A DNA stretch of 64,000 nt from Nesterenkonia muleiensis (GTDB lineage Bacteria; Actinomycetota; Actinomycetes; Actinomycetales; Micrococcaceae). The notes below the pieces were generated by a model. The model was not told where the DNA came from, searched no databases, and saw nothing but the letters and a program-made list of their open reading frames with translations. Each line of letters begins with the position of its first letter. The stretch's first letter is position 1. The DNA is taken from assembly GCF_003600155.1 (NCBI RefSeq), contig NZ_QWLD01000012.1, forward strand, positions 1 through 64,000. The letters run 5' to 3'. The position numbers were made by a program, and so were the translations under genes. Shown piece by piece: positions 43,177 through 52,953 of the stretch.

Positions 43177-44505
43177 CTAGTCTTGCCCAGGGTAGAGCGG
43201 GAGCAGTTTCTCCGCGAGGCGGAAGAGGGTGCGTTCTTGGCCCGGCCGGGCGATCAGCTGGACACCGAAATGCCGCCCGTCCGGATACCCGCGCACCGGT
43301 ACGGACAGAGCAGGATAGCCCATCAGATTCACCCAGGACATGAAAGCGCTGAGTGCCCCGGGGCGGGCAGGCTCTCCGCCCACCGTGGCAGGGGCACCCG
43401 CATTGGCCGCCCATGCTGCGGTCGGAATCACCGGCATCATGTAGACATCAGCGTCGCCCCAAGTTGCCGAGATTCTGCGCCGCACCGCAGAGACCTGAGT
43501 GACAGCGTCACCGTATTCGGCCGATGAGATCTCCGCAGCCCCGTCGGAGAGCTTCTTAACTGTGTCAGTGAGTTCAGCCTCAGGAGTGGGAGCGTACCGC
43601 AACGCCGCAGCGGAGCCCACGGCCGTTAGTATCTCCCAGAGCCACCGGATCTCCTCGACGTCATAGGGCGCCTGCCCGGGTCCCACCAGGACATCACCTG
43701 CTGCGGAGAGCATCTCGAATGCCTCCTCCAGGCACTCCAAGGCCTCAGGATCCACCGGTTCCCCGTTGACCTCGCGCACCAGAGCGACTTTTACCTGGGG
43801 GCGCGGAAGATGAGCGGGGACCAGAAGCGACGCCGGATCGCGGACGTCTGGTCCTGCCAGCAGGCTGAAATACAGCTTCAGCGTGGCCAGGGTCTTGGCT
43901 ATCAGACCAATGACCTGAAAGTCCAGGGCCATCGGCGGGAAGCCGTAGGCCCGAGGAACCGCACCGTTGGTGGGACGCAGGCCGTAGATGCCGGTCAGCG
44001 AGGCGGGAGCGCGGATGGAGCCACCGGAGTCGGTGCCCACGGCGAATTCAGTAATGCCTGCGGCGACAGAGGCCGATGCTCCGCCGCTGGATCCGCCCGG
44101 CGTCAGCTCCGTGTTCTGCGGGTTGCGTGTGATACCGAAGAGCGGATTGTCTGTATTGGCGCTCATCGCGAACTCCGGAGTGTTCGTCTTGCCCAGGATC
44201 ACCGACCCGGCGGCGCGCAGCCGCTCGACGACAATGTCGTCCTGCTGTGGAACAAACCTCGCCCATTTCCTTGACCCCCAGGTGGCGGGCATCCCGCTGA
44301 CGTAGAGGTTGTCCTTGATGGAGGTGGGGACGCCGTCGACGGCAGACAGCGGGGTCCCAGCCGCGCGCCGTCGGTCGGACTCCGCCGCGGCCCGGCGCGC
44401 ACCCTCGGCGTCGACGTGACAGAAGGCGTTGAGCTCAGCGTGGGTTTCCAGCGCGGAGAGCGCCTGCTCCGCCTGATGCACTGCAGTCAGCTCAGCCCCA
44501 GTCAT
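43177..44505 (-). CDS. Amidase (amidase signature family)
   Basis: 442 aa with the Ser-cisSer-Lys triad: Lys 64 in TSIKDN, the cis-Ser in PGGSSGGASASVAAG, and the nucleophile Ser of TDSGGSIRAPAS near 163. Hydrolyses an amide or carbamoyl bond in the cytoplasm. The start overlaps the LLM gene end by 14 nt and it ends 30 nt before the amidohydrolase. Could release ammonia from a ring-opened product; GatA is ruled out by the lack of gatBC. Confidence 0.87.
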   Translation of the reverse strand: MTGAELTAVHQAEQALSALETHAELNAFCHVDAEGARRAAAESDRRRAAGTPLSAVDGVPTSIKDNLYVSGMPATWGSRKWARFVPQQDDIVVERLRAAGSVILGKTNTPEFAMSANTDNPLFGITRNPQNTELTPGGSSGGASASVAAGITEFAVGTDSGGSIRAPASLTGIYGLRPTNGAVPRAYGFPPMALDFQVIGLIAKTLATLKLYFSLLAGPDVRDPASLLVPAHLPRPQVKVALVREVNGEPVDPEALECLEEAFEMLSAAGDVLVGPGQAPYDVEEIRWLWEILTAVGSAAALRYAPTPEAELTDTVKKLSDGAAEISSAEYGDAVTQVSAVRRRISATWGDADVYMMPVIPTAAWAANAGAPATVGGEPARPGALSAFMSWVNLMGYPALSVPVRGYPDGRHFGVQLIARPGQERTLFRLAEKLLPLYPGQD

Positions 44506-45814
44506 TGAGGTTCTCCCGGAAGGTGCCCTTCTTGTACGTGTCGCGGATGTAGCCCTTCTTTTTCAGCGCGCCGCACAGGCCGTCGGTCACCTCGGCCAAG
44601 TTCTTGCGAGTGATCTCATCCTCAGTCCCGTAGATAAGGTACCCATCGGGACCGTCAGTGGCTTCGATCGTCTCGTTCATCTGCTCCGCGACGTTGTCCG
44701 GAGAGCCGATGAACTCGATTCCCTGCATTTGACCCTTCTCCATGATGACGTCCCGCAGAGTCTTCTCCTCCGCACCCTCAGTGACGTGCTTCATCGTGGA
44801 AACTTGGCCATTGCCCAGTTCCTTGGGGAAGGGGCCGTCGAGGTCGTACTTGCCGTAGTCAATCTCACCGCCGGAGAAGTAGGAGAGCATCCACAACTGG
44901 GTGTCGATCCAGGCCTGGCTGTTCTTGGCCGCCTCGGCAGCTTCCTTGCGGCCCTGAGCCTCACGGTCGTTGAAGCCCAGAATCGGTTTTGACAGGAAGA
45001 AGATGTGGAACTCCTCCGGATTACGGCCGTAGGACTTCAGACGCCGGTTCATGTCCGAGCGCAGCTCGGCCATTTGCTCGGGGTTCTTGGCGATGGAGAG
45101 CATTGAGTCGGCATGCTCCGCGGCCAGGTTGCGGCCTGCGGGCGAGGTGCCAGCCTGCGTAATGACGGGGCGGCGCTGGGGTCCCGGAGGGTTGTTCAGT
45201 GGGCCACGGGTCTTGTAGTGCTTGCCCTCAAAGTTCACGGGATGGACCTTAGTGTGGTCCGCGAAGCGAGGTTCGTCCATGTCCAGTAGGAGGGCGTCGT
45301 CCTCCCAGGAGTTCCACAGGGCGGCGCAGGCATCCATCCACTCGTGAGCCATGGCGTAGCGCTCTTCGTGGTCGAGCATCTTGTCCATCCCGAAGTTCTG
45401 CGCGACGCGGTGGCTCACGGAGGTGACGATATTGAACCCGATGCGCCCTTCGGTGAGGTGGTCCAGGGTGGTGCCGAGCCTGGCGGCCAGGTAGGGGTGG
45501 TACTGCAGGGTGGAGATAGTGGAGACCACGCCGAGGTGTTTGGTGGCCTGGGCCAGCAGCGGCATCAGCGGCATGGGGTCGTTCTTCGGGGCCTCCAAAC
45601 CGTATTTCAGGGGAGCCTCCATGGTGCCGTTGTAGGTGTCGTCGATCATGGAAGTGTCCTCCATGAAGAGCATGTCGAAGCCTCCGCGCTCGAGGGAGCG
45701 AGCGATATCTACCCAGAAGGCGGGCCCCAGCCACTCCTTGCGGTGATCACCGGCCCATGTGCCCCGCCATGTCTGGGGGCGGTAGCCGTCTACGAACCAG
45801 CCGAGCTTGAACAT
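44492..45814 (-). CDS. LLM-class flavin-dependent monooxygenase (NtaA/DmoA family)
   Basis: 440 aa. FKLGWF at the N-terminus, EGRIGFNIVTSVSHRVAQNFG, DHEERYAMAHEWMD, and ITQAGTSPAGRNLAA in the flavin site. FMNH2-dependent oxygenation or C-N bond cleavage is expected, with the reductase probably at 40132. First gene of an operon with amidase and amidohydrolase. RBS AAGGAAGG is at good spacing. It is a paralogue of 48026-49321 (same length, same LGWF start). A RutA-like ring-opening role is a guess from context. Confidence 0.85.
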   Translation of the reverse strand: MFKLGWFVDGYRPQTWRGTWAGDHRKEWLGPAFWVDIARSLERGGFDMLFMEDTSMIDDTYNGTMEAPLKYGLEAPKNDPMPLMPLLAQATKHLGVVSTISTLQYHPYLAARLGTTLDHLTEGRIGFNIVTSVSHRVAQNFGMDKMLDHEERYAMAHEWMDACAALWNSWEDDALLLDMDEPRFADHTKVHPVNFEGKHYKTRGPLNNPPGPQRRPVITQAGTSPAGRNLAAEHADSMLSIAKNPEQMAELRSDMNRRLKSYGRNPEEFHIFFLSKPILGFNDREAQGRKEAAEAAKNSQAWIDTQLWMLSYFSGGEIDYGKYDLDGPFPKELGNGQVSTMKHVTEGAEEKTLRDVIMEKGQMQGIEFIGSPDNVAEQMNETIEATDGPDGYLIYGTEDEITRKNLAEVTDGLCGALKKKGYIRDTYKKGTFRENLNDWG

Positions 45815-45924
45815 GCATGTTCCTTCCTTGGTTGACCTGCGTGCATCATTATTGATGTATACGCGTTATATAAAAGGAACATACATGCAAGGTGAGTCAC
45901 GAACGAAACAGGTTTGTTTCCACC

Positions 45925-45933
45925 GTGTTACAC
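45925..45933. promoter_or_regulatory. Palindrome GTGTTACAC, candidate operator (copy 2)
   Basis: About 110 bp upstream of the LLM gene at 45814. A further dyad CATCA-TTAT-TGATG lies nearer the gene (about 45844-45857), followed by GTATAC. These are candidate sites for the FCD-domain regulator. Confidence 0.35.
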
Positions 45934-46082
45934 CTCAGTCGGACCAGATGAAGGCCCCGCAGCTCCCGGAGAATCCAGGTGAGATGACATCGATGAAACA
46001 ACACGTCGGGCATTGATGCGGTACTTATTTGTGCGAAGAGGAACTGCCTGCAGGGATCTCCCAACGAAGAGGGGTTCTACAC

Positions 46083-46372
46083 ATGAGCCAGACTGCATAC
46101 CGCGTCCCTTGGATCATCGCCTACCAGAACTGTGCCCATGTCGTTGCTGCAGAAAAGTCGCGTGGTGGTCCATGGTGACTCCATCACTCACGTCGGCTAT
46201 GAAGTGCCCAAAGGTGTGGAGGAGATCATCGAGACCAGCTCGATCATCAGCCTGGGATTGATCGGCACCCACTCCCACACGCGAGTTCCAAGCGGCCAAT
46301 ACGGTTGTAGAGGACACGAGTAAGCGGCAGTTCTGGAACACCAGCCTCAGCAGCTCGTAGGCTATAGAAGTT
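46083..46372 (+). pseudogene. Frameshifted N-terminal fragment of an amidohydrolase
   Basis: ATG 46083 begins MSQTAYRVPWIIAYQNC, like the start of the amidohydrolase at 41710. The frame is then lost. A second frame continues SRVVVHGDSITHVGYEVP and ISLGLIGTHSHT (the metal-site strand), and a third gives EDTSKRQFWNTSLSSS, matching EDSERRQFYSSTLAD of the intact gene. About 95 codons with two frameshifts; no C-terminal part follows. Confidence 0.7.
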
Positions 46373-46375
46373 CCG

Positions 46376-47263
46376 ACCGGCCTCAGGACATCGATCTCCA
46401 CTACTGATCCAGGAGGAACATCTCGGAGTCCTCCATAGTCCGTAGTTCGAGGACTACGCCTCTGCTACCTCAAAGGAAATCTCGTTGAAGGCGATGCCAC
46501 GGCTGAGGAGGTTGGCGTAGATGTCTTTGGTCCACCATGAGAACAAATGCGCTGGCCAGCGCCGTGTCAGATTACTGGCCCTCGTCGATGTAATTCTAAA
46601 GTGTGCAGCCCCAGATCTGGGTCAGCGAACATCACTGAACAGTAGACGGTGACCACGCGGGGATGATCCTCAGCTCATCGTCGGCCTCACACCTCGGCAC
46701 CAGTATGATGGAGGTTACCGTGCCGATGGCCACTTCGTGATTGAGCAGCAGGTTCAAGTACTGGTTCTCCTCCACGGTGAGACCGGTGGGCTCAGGACTG
46801 CTGGTCATTCCGACATCATCGAACCACCCCTCCTCCATGCCGATGACCCAAAAGGCTCCGTCCGCATAGCGAACTCGACCTCTATCTTAGGAATGCCTGG
46901 GCCCCAGAGGGCACCATAAGCCGCCACGTCTTGCCCCCAGCAGCGCCTCCCCCGCCGGCATCACCACAGCCACCGTCACCTTCCCCGCACAGGCCAGGCC
47001 CAGCAGCACGCTGCCAAGAACACCCGCTCAATTAAGTGACCTGGATTTCAGTTCTAACCTCCAGCGGGGAAGGCACCTCGTGCCTACCGGCCCATAGAAA
47101 AGTCGGTCCACGCGCTGGCGACCAGAACCGACATGTGACGCGAAGTCAGACATTCAACCAATCGCGCCCCGCGCCAAGGAGCATCTGTTGTAGTTATGTT
47201 TCATATTAATCACATACGAGGAACGTTTATCAAATCAGCTTGTCAGAAGATATACTCGACCTC
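46376..47263. other. Gene-free stretch made of decayed minus-strand gene pieces
   Basis: No intact gene. Minus-strand frames read like protein ends: AHLFSWWTKDIYANLLSRG and IAFNEISFEVAEA with stop at about 46455-46550, a 68-codon frame at 46632-46838, and YGALWGPGIPKIEVEF near 46880-46925. None could be assigned to a family. The last 100 bp before 47264 are AT-rich and probably hold the promoter of the FMN reductase. Confidence 0.4.
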
Positions 47264-47797
47264 ATGACAAGGATTGGTTACATTCTCGGCAGCGTTGCAG
47301 AAGGCTCCATCAATCAGAAGTTGGCTCAGGTGTTAGTTGCTCAGTCCCCGGATCGAGCCGAGCTGACCTACATCGACATTCACCACCTGCCCCTCTATAA
47401 CCGGGGAATGGATGGAGACTTCCCCCAGACAATGAACGATTACAAGAAGCAGGTCTGGTCCCATGACGGGCTGCTCCTCGTCACACCTGAGCACAACCAG
47501 AGCTTCCCTGCGGTAATCAAAAACGCCTTAGACATCCTCACTCGACCATGGGGTTCAAGTGCGGAAGGCCTCAAACTGGGCATAACCGGAGCCTCGCCGG
47601 GTCGTTTCGGCACTATCAACGGCCAAGCCCAGCTACGTCAGTTCCTCCCGCCACTTGGCGTCAGAGTTATGGGATCACCAATATTGGCTGTGCACGCCAC
47701 CAAAAACACCTTCAACGGGGACGGGACCGCGGACGAGACCACCACTAAACGGGCTGAGCAGTACATGGAGGCCTTCACTCAGTTCGTTGAAAGTTAA
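47264..47797 (+). CDS. NADPH-dependent FMN reductase (flavodoxin-like, EmoB type)
   Basis: 177 aa flavodoxin-fold reductase: RIGYILGSVAEGSINQKLA phosphate loop, LPLYNRGMDGDFP, and LLVTPEHNQSFPAVIKNALD near residue 80. It reduces FMN with NAD(P)H. EmoB, the partner of EDTA monooxygenase EmoA, belongs to the same fold; here an LLM monooxygenase is encoded convergently 230 bp away. The start at ATG 47264 matches the family start (RIGYI); a TTG eight codons earlier is possible. Confidence 0.82.
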   Translation: MTRIGYILGSVAEGSINQKLAQVLVAQSPDRAELTYIDIHHLPLYNRGMDGDFPQTMNDYKKQVWSHDGLLLVTPEHNQSFPAVIKNALDILTRPWGSSAEGLKLGITGASPGRFGTINGQAQLRQFLPPLGVRVMGSPILAVHATKNTFNGDGTADETTTKRAEQYMEAFTQFVES

Positions 47798-48025
47798 TGC
47801 CAATAAGTCTTGTCTCAAGACATGAGCGACATGTTTAGCCTGGCGGAATCTACCACGAACCCGCCAAAGCCCACGCGTGGTACAGCCCACGCCCTCGCAG
47901 CTTGACGAAAACTAATGAGTCTAGAGGTAGCTGGTCCGGGACCGGCTGGCAGAGTTGGTGCCGGTTGCCTCACCATGGTTGTGACTCACCACAGGTATGC
48001 CTTGACGAGATCGGCAACTGAGGTC

Positions 48026-49321
48026 TCAGAACTCTCCGAGGACTTCCTTCAGGGTCTTGCCCGTGTAGGTACTCCGGGTAGCCCCCGCTTTCTGAAGAAC
48101 CGGAACAATCCCCTTGGTGACCCCTTCAATATAAGCAGGGGAGGTGAGATCAGGACCGTTGATAAGAAAACCATCACCGCCGATCTCATCCATAGCCTGC
48201 ATCATCTTCTCCGCGATGCTCTCAGCAGGGCCCACCAGCTCGAACTCATCAGCCCCCATTCCATGGGCCACCACTGCTCCTCGCAGCGTCTTCCCTGCCG
48301 CTCCATGCCGCTTCAGTTCCTCCAGCACACTGGTGTGGCCATTTGCTGTCACGTCCTGCGGAAATGGCCCGTCAGGGTCATAGACGGACAAGTCAATGTC
48401 CATAAAGGAGGAGAACATTGCCAACAAGTACTCGAAGTGGGGCTCAGGGATGCCCTCCTCCTCTGATTCTGTAATGACCGGGGAACAGATGAAGAACACC
48501 TTGCTGTCATCCGGGTTCCGGCCGGCTCCGGCAGCGCGTGCCCGGATATCGTCCCGCTTGGCCTTCATTCCCTCCACTCCACCAGCTGTATTGGCAACGA
48601 CGACGTCGGCATACTTGGCAGCCAAGTTCTTACCCCGAGCTGAGGCGCCAGCCTGCGCGATGACAGGATATCCCTGGGGTGGCCTCAAGGTATTCAGCGG
48701 GCCCTGAGACCGGTAGTACTGACCTTTAAAGTTCACTGTGTGAACCTTCGTGTAGTCCACGTAGGTCCCGCTCTCTTCGTCCTGCAGCAATGCGTTTTTT
48801 TCCCAGGAATTCCAGAGACTCTTTGTGAGTTCAATAAATTCGTCCGCCCGAGCATAACGCTCCTCATGGCTAGGGAGGTCCTCCATGCCGTAGTTCCGTG
48901 CCGCGTTGGCCTCGCTGGAAGTCACCACGTTCCACCCGATCCGCCCTTCGCTGAGGCCATCAAGTGTGGCAAACAGCCTAGCTAGGAGGAAGGGGGGATA
49001 AAAGGTTGTTGAGGCGGTCCCGATGAACCCTATGCTGCGGGTAGCTGCGGCCAGGACCGACAGCAGTGGCAGAGGATCATGTTTCGGGGAATAGAATGCG
49101 TGTTTAAGGTCCAGGGCCATGGAACCACCGAAGGTCGTGGAGACCGTCTGCGTGTCCTCGAACAGCAAGAAGTCAAAGCAGGCACGCTCCAGGCGTTGCG
49201 CCAGGTCGATGTAGACCCGTCCGTTAGGCCAATCAGCGCCATAGTTGCGATCCTCACCAGCCTGCCAAGCAGGGGGCCCGAACTTCGCGAACCACCCCAG
49301 ATGAAACTGCTGCTTGCCCAT
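48026..49321 (-). CDS. LLM-class flavin-dependent monooxygenase (NtaA/EmoA family)
   Basis: 431 aa with SEGRIGWNVVTSSEANAARN, SHEERYARADEFIEL and VIAQAGASARGKNLAAK flavin-site motifs. Two-component monooxygenase that needs FMNH2, probably from the reductase at 47264. It is the last gene after a full peptide-type ABC importer read in the same direction, as in EDTA/NTA-type utilisation loci, so its substrate is likely what that importer brings in. A paralogue of 44492-45814. Confidence 0.85.
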   Translation of the reverse strand: MGKQQFHLGWFAKFGPPAWQAGEDRNYGADWPNGRVYIDLAQRLERACFDFLLFEDTQTVSTTFGGSMALDLKHAFYSPKHDPLPLLSVLAAATRSIGFIGTASTTFYPPFLLARLFATLDGLSEGRIGWNVVTSSEANAARNYGMEDLPSHEERYARADEFIELTKSLWNSWEKNALLQDEESGTYVDYTKVHTVNFKGQYYRSQGPLNTLRPPQGYPVIAQAGASARGKNLAAKYADVVVANTAGGVEGMKAKRDDIRARAAGAGRNPDDSKVFFICSPVITESEEEGIPEPHFEYLLAMFSSFMDIDLSVYDPDGPFPQDVTANGHTSVLEELKRHGAAGKTLRGAVVAHGMGADEFELVGPAESIAEKMMQAMDEIGGDGFLINGPDLTSPAYIEGVTKGIVPVLQKAGATRSTYTGKTLKEVLGEF

Positions 49322-49370
49322 GTTCTTACCTACTCCCCTGTAGCTTCTTACCTAATCTGTGCGTAGGAAT

Positions 49371-50165
49371 TCACGTCGCTAATCGTCGCTTAGGAACCCA
49401 CCCGGGACGCGGAAGCGCATCCCGCAGACCGCGGGTATAGTCGGAATCGGGATCAGTTAGGATCTTTTCTGTTGGCCCGGTCTCCATGATCTTGCCTTCT
49501 GCCATCACGATGGTTCGGTCACAAATCTGGTTCACCACGGCAAGGTCGTGAGTGATGAACAAGTAGGTAGTTCCTCGTGTCTCGCGGATATCGGACAGTA
49601 GATTCAAGACCTGCGCCTGCACTGAGACGTCCAGGGCTGACACAGCCTCGTCCAGGACGAGTACGTCAGGTCGCGCAGCCAGTGCGCGAGCAATGGCGAC
49701 TCGCTGCCGCTGACCCCCCGAAAGCTGCGTGGGGGACATAGGCGCATGGTGTTCTTCCAAACCGACCTCAAGCAGAAGTTCGCGGGTCCGTTCTGCAATG
49801 TCCTTCTTGCTGAGCTGTTCGAAGAGCGAAATACTCGACGAAAGGATGGCTTGCACACTCATTCGCCTGTCCAATGACAGGTAGGGGTCTTGAAAGACCA
49901 TCTGCACCTGACGTGCTTTTTCACGTCGAGCTTTGGCCCCTCCCCGAGCTTTCCGCCAGGACCCTCTAAACAGGATCTGTCCAGAAGTTGGAGTTTCAAG
50001 TCCGACAATCATGCGGGCCACTGTGGTCTTTCCCGATCCGGACTGCCCTACGATTGCTACAGATTCGCCTTCCTCAATCTCGAAGGACACATCGTCGACA
50101 GCGGTGAAACTCCCGCCGGGGACAGAGAAAGCCTTTGTGACATTCCTGACTGAAAGAATGCTCAT
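49371..50165 (-). CDS. Peptide/nickel-type ABC transporter ATP-binding protein (DppF-like)
   Basis: 264 aa ATPase: Walker A GQSGSGKTT, signature LSGGQRQR, Walker B VLVLDEAVSALDVS and the switch histidine in FITHDLAVV. Shorter than typical DppF and without the Cys-rich C-terminal motif. It pairs with the ATPase upstream (ATGA overlap) to drive the permeases at 51004 and 51855. Confidence 0.9.
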   Translation of the reverse strand: MSILSVRNVTKAFSVPGGSFTAVDDVSFEIEEGESVAIVGQSGSGKTTVARMIVGLETPTSGQILFRGSWRKARGGAKARREKARQVQMVFQDPYLSLDRRMSVQAILSSSISLFEQLSKKDIAERTRELLLEVGLEEHHAPMSPTQLSGGQRQRVAIARALAARPDVLVLDEAVSALDVSVQAQVLNLLSDIRETRGTTYLFITHDLAVVNQICDRTIVMAEGKIMETGPTEKILTDPDSDYTRGLRDALPRPGWVPKRRLAT

Positions 50166-51001
50166 GGCAATTGCTCCTCCGACATGTCAACCACCGGCAG
50201 CCGGTGTCTCCGTTCGGCGACACTGGGTCGTGCTGCGAGCAGCTGTACGGTGTAAGGATGTTCAGGACTATCGTGCAGTTCTTTCGACGTGTTTACCTCC
50301 AGCACCCGACCCTTATACATCACTGCTGTGTGATCACAGGTAGCCGCCGCCAGTTCAAGATCATGAGTAATAAAGAGCATGGCCAAGCCCTTCTCCTGGC
50401 GCATCTCCATGAGAATCGCCATGACCTCCTCCTGCGTAGTCACGTCAAGCGCAGTGGTCGGCTCGTCCGCTAGGAGAATCGCCGGTTCATCAGCCAAAGC
50501 TCCGGCAATCATGACGCGCTGAAGAAGACCCCCTGACAGCTGATGGGGGTATTGGTTCAGTCGCTCCTTCGCGTTAGGAATGCCCACATCCCTGAGAAGC
50601 TGTGCAGCGCATTCTTCAGCATCTTTCCTCGACCATCCAGAACTCACAATGAGCGTTTCGGTAAGGAAGTGTCCCACTGTCCGGACAGGGTTAATGTGGG
50701 CACGCGGGTCCTGGAAAATCATTGCCACGCCGGAGCGGCGTACTCGACGCAGCTCCCGGGAAGATGCCCCGACGATCTCTGTCCCGTCCACCTTCACACT
50801 TCCGGAGACCTTCGCGCCTCGCGGAAACATTCCGAGGATCGATCGAGCAGTAATCGATTTTCCAGAGCCGGACTCTCCTACTAGAGCAAGGCTTTCACCG
50901 GACTGCAGCTGCAGGTTAACTCCGCGAAGGAGCTCCTTCTCGTCTTCTCTTCTTTGTGGGATGGAGATCTTCAGGTCGTTAATCTCTACGGCACGACTCA
51001 T
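50162..51001 (-). CDS. Peptide/nickel-type ABC transporter ATP-binding protein (DppD-like)
   Basis: 279 aa ATPase: Walker [10 protein letters not shown], signature LSGGLLQR, Walker B ILLADEPTTALDVT and the switch histidine in FITHDLELA. The C-terminal Pro-rich region typical of DppD is present. Two bp after the permease gene and overlapping the second ATPase gene by 4 nt. Confidence 0.9.
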   Translation of the reverse strand: MSRAVEINDLKISIPQRREDEKELLRGVNLQLQSGESLALVGESGSGKSITARSILGMFPRGAKVSGSVKVDGTEIVGASSRELRRVRRSGVAMIFQDPRAHINPVRTVGHFLTETLIVSSGWSRKDAEECAAQLLRDVGIPNAKERLNQYPHQLSGGLLQRVMIAGALADEPAILLADEPTTALDVTTQEEVMAILMEMRQEKGLAMLFITHDLELAAATCDHTAVMYKGRVLEVNTSKELHDSPEHPYTVQLLAARPSVAERRHRLPVVDMSEEQLP

Positions 51002-51003
51002 CG

Positions 51004-51858
51004 CTAAACCTCAAATCGACGGGACAGGTGGTTACCCAGAACATTAACCGAGCCCGCGAAGAGCACAATGGCGAGCCCTGCGAAGAGAGACTCGTAAGGT
51101 CTTCCGGAAAGCAGGCCATCGATGCCATTGCGGACCATCACGCCCCAGTCTGAGTCAGGGGACTGCACACCGAGCCCTAGGAAGGAAAGGGCCGTAATGT
51201 CAATGATCGCCAACCCGAGTGAGGCGATGGACTGAGTAAGGATCAAGGGTGAAATGTTCGGAATGATATGACGGCAGACAATCCATAGGCCTGACCGACC
51301 TTCCAGCCAGAGTGCATCCACATAAGGGAGGCTGCGTTCCTTCATAGCGGCACTGCGAATGAGTCTGGCATAGTAAGGGACATAGGCAATACTCAAGCCA
51401 ATGACCACGCCGGTCAATCCAGCACCGGTCAGCATCACGACGATCAGTGCCACTATGATGGTCGGTACAGAGAACATCACGTCAATGAACCGAGCGATGA
51501 TCTGATCAACGATCCCTCCGCACCATGCGGCCACCATGGCGATAGATACCCCGAGGGTCGTCGCCACTGTGATAACCAGCACCGGCCCAAAAATGGTTGA
51601 CCGTGCACCATGCACCATTCGTGAGAACAAATCACGGCCTAGGTTGTCTGTGCCTAACCAATTTGTTCCGGTCGGTGCGGACTGGGTATTGAGAAGATCT
51701 GGCTCGTTGGGGTTGTGCGTGGCGATCCAGGGGGCCAAGATCGCCGCGGTCGTGAAGACCACGATGATCAGGACTGAGACGACGACTACAGGACTGAATC
51801 GACCAAAAATTGCCACGGGATTATTCGGAGCTGCAACAACAGCAGTCATGTTGATCAC
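51004..51858 (-). CDS. Peptide/nickel-type ABC transporter permease (DppC-like)
   Basis: 284 aa, about six membrane segments, an extracytoplasmic TGTNWLGTDNLGRDLFSRM motif typical of DppC/OppC and the coupling loop near LPYVDALWLEGRSG. Overlaps the preceding permease gene by 4 nt (ATGA). Confidence 0.9.
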   Translation of the reverse strand: MINMTAVVAAPNNPVAIFGRFSPVVVVSVLIIVVFTTAAILAPWIATHNPNEPDLLNTQSAPTGTNWLGTDNLGRDLFSRMVHGARSTIFGPVLVITVATTLGVSIAMVAAWCGGIVDQIIARFIDVMFSVPTIIVALIVVMLTGAGLTGVVIGLSIAYVPYYARLIRSAAMKERSLPYVDALWLEGRSGLWIVCRHIIPNISPLILTQSIASLGLAIIDITALSFLGLGVQSPDSDWGVMVRNGIDGLLSGRPYESLFAGLAIVLFAGSVNVLGNHLSRRFEV

Positions 51859-52802
51859 CTTGCTCTTCTAATGCGTGGATCAAGGACAAAGTACAGGGTG
51901 TCCACGAAGGCGTTGACCAGGACGATGAATACCGCAATGAACAGCAGAATCCCTTGAGCCAGAGCGAAGTCACTTTGCAGAATTGCCCGGACTAGGAGGG
52001 ATCCAACCCCGTCGAGGGCGAAGATGGTCTCGATGATTGCTGACCCCGCAACCAACGTGACAGCCGAGTTCCCGGCGACTGTCACCATCGGGATCAAGGC
52101 ATTCCTCACTACGTGAGTCCGAATTATGTAGCCCCGTGAAAAGCCTCTTGATTCTGCAGTCTCTACGTGCTCCCTGTTCAGCTCTCCCCTGACCGAGGAG
52201 TATGTGATACGAGAAAGGTAGGCAGCAGCCGGGAGACTGAGCGCAATGACGGGAAGCACCATGTGCCAAATACCGGTTATGAGATCGCTCCCGGAGCCAA
52301 ATGCTGGGAACCAGCCGAGGACTACCGCGAAGAGGTAAATAAGACCCACAGAGGTAATGAACACCGGGGTCGAAAGCAGCACTGTGGAAATCGCCAGGTG
52401 CACATTACTCCAAGCCCCGCGGCTGATCCCCGCCCTCGTGCCCCACGTGAAGCCAATGATCACGATGAACAGTGTGGAAAGACCAACAAGAAGCAGGGTG
52501 GTGGGCACCCTCGCGAGGATCATGTTGAAGACACTCTGCTGGTAAACCATGGAGCGTCCCAAGTCACCCTGTAGAACACCCCAAAGCCATCCGGAAAAGC
52601 GTTCGAAGAACGGGTCATCCAGGCCGTACTGTTCTCGCAGTAGTTGGACCTGCCCCGGAGTGGCACTCTGTGGCCCTAGGAGCGCCCCGATCGGGTCGCC
52701 GGGTGCCAGGTACAGGAGTGTGTAGACCAGGAAGACAGAGAAGAACAGAACGACTAGAAGTAGGAGTATGCGGAGCAGTATCCGTCTCATTAAGTATGGC
52801 AA
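51855..52802 (-). CDS. Peptide/nickel-type ABC transporter permease (DppB-like)
   Basis: 315 aa, about six membrane segments; the DppB pattern APGDPIGALLGPQSATPGQVQLLREQYGLDDP follows the first segment in part, and EHVETAESRGFSRGYII is the coupling loop. Overlaps the next permease by 4 nt. 151 nt separate it from the binding-protein gene upstream; no terminator was seen there. Confidence 0.9.
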   Translation of the reverse strand: MPYLMRRILLRILLLLVVLFFSVFLVYTLLYLAPGDPIGALLGPQSATPGQVQLLREQYGLDDPFFERFSGWLWGVLQGDLGRSMVYQQSVFNMILARVPTTLLLVGLSTLFIVIIGFTWGTRAGISRGAWSNVHLAISTVLLSTPVFITSVGLIYLFAVVLGWFPAFGSGSDLITGIWHMVLPVIALSLPAAAYLSRITYSSVRGELNREHVETAESRGFSRGYIIRTHVVRNALIPMVTVAGNSAVTLVAGSAIIETIFALDGVGSLLVRAILQSDFALAQGILLFIAVFIVLVNAFVDTLYFVLDPRIRRAR

Positions 52803-52953
52803 TGATGCCCCTTCACAAGTGCGTGTCAGCCCGATGTGATGAACGGCGGTCTACCTGCCGGCGAACCCGCTTTTCATGTTCACTGGGAGGCAATCCTGAG
52901 GACTTCACCCCTTTTTTTTACCAAGCAACGAGGCGAGGTTGTTCACCTAAGGC

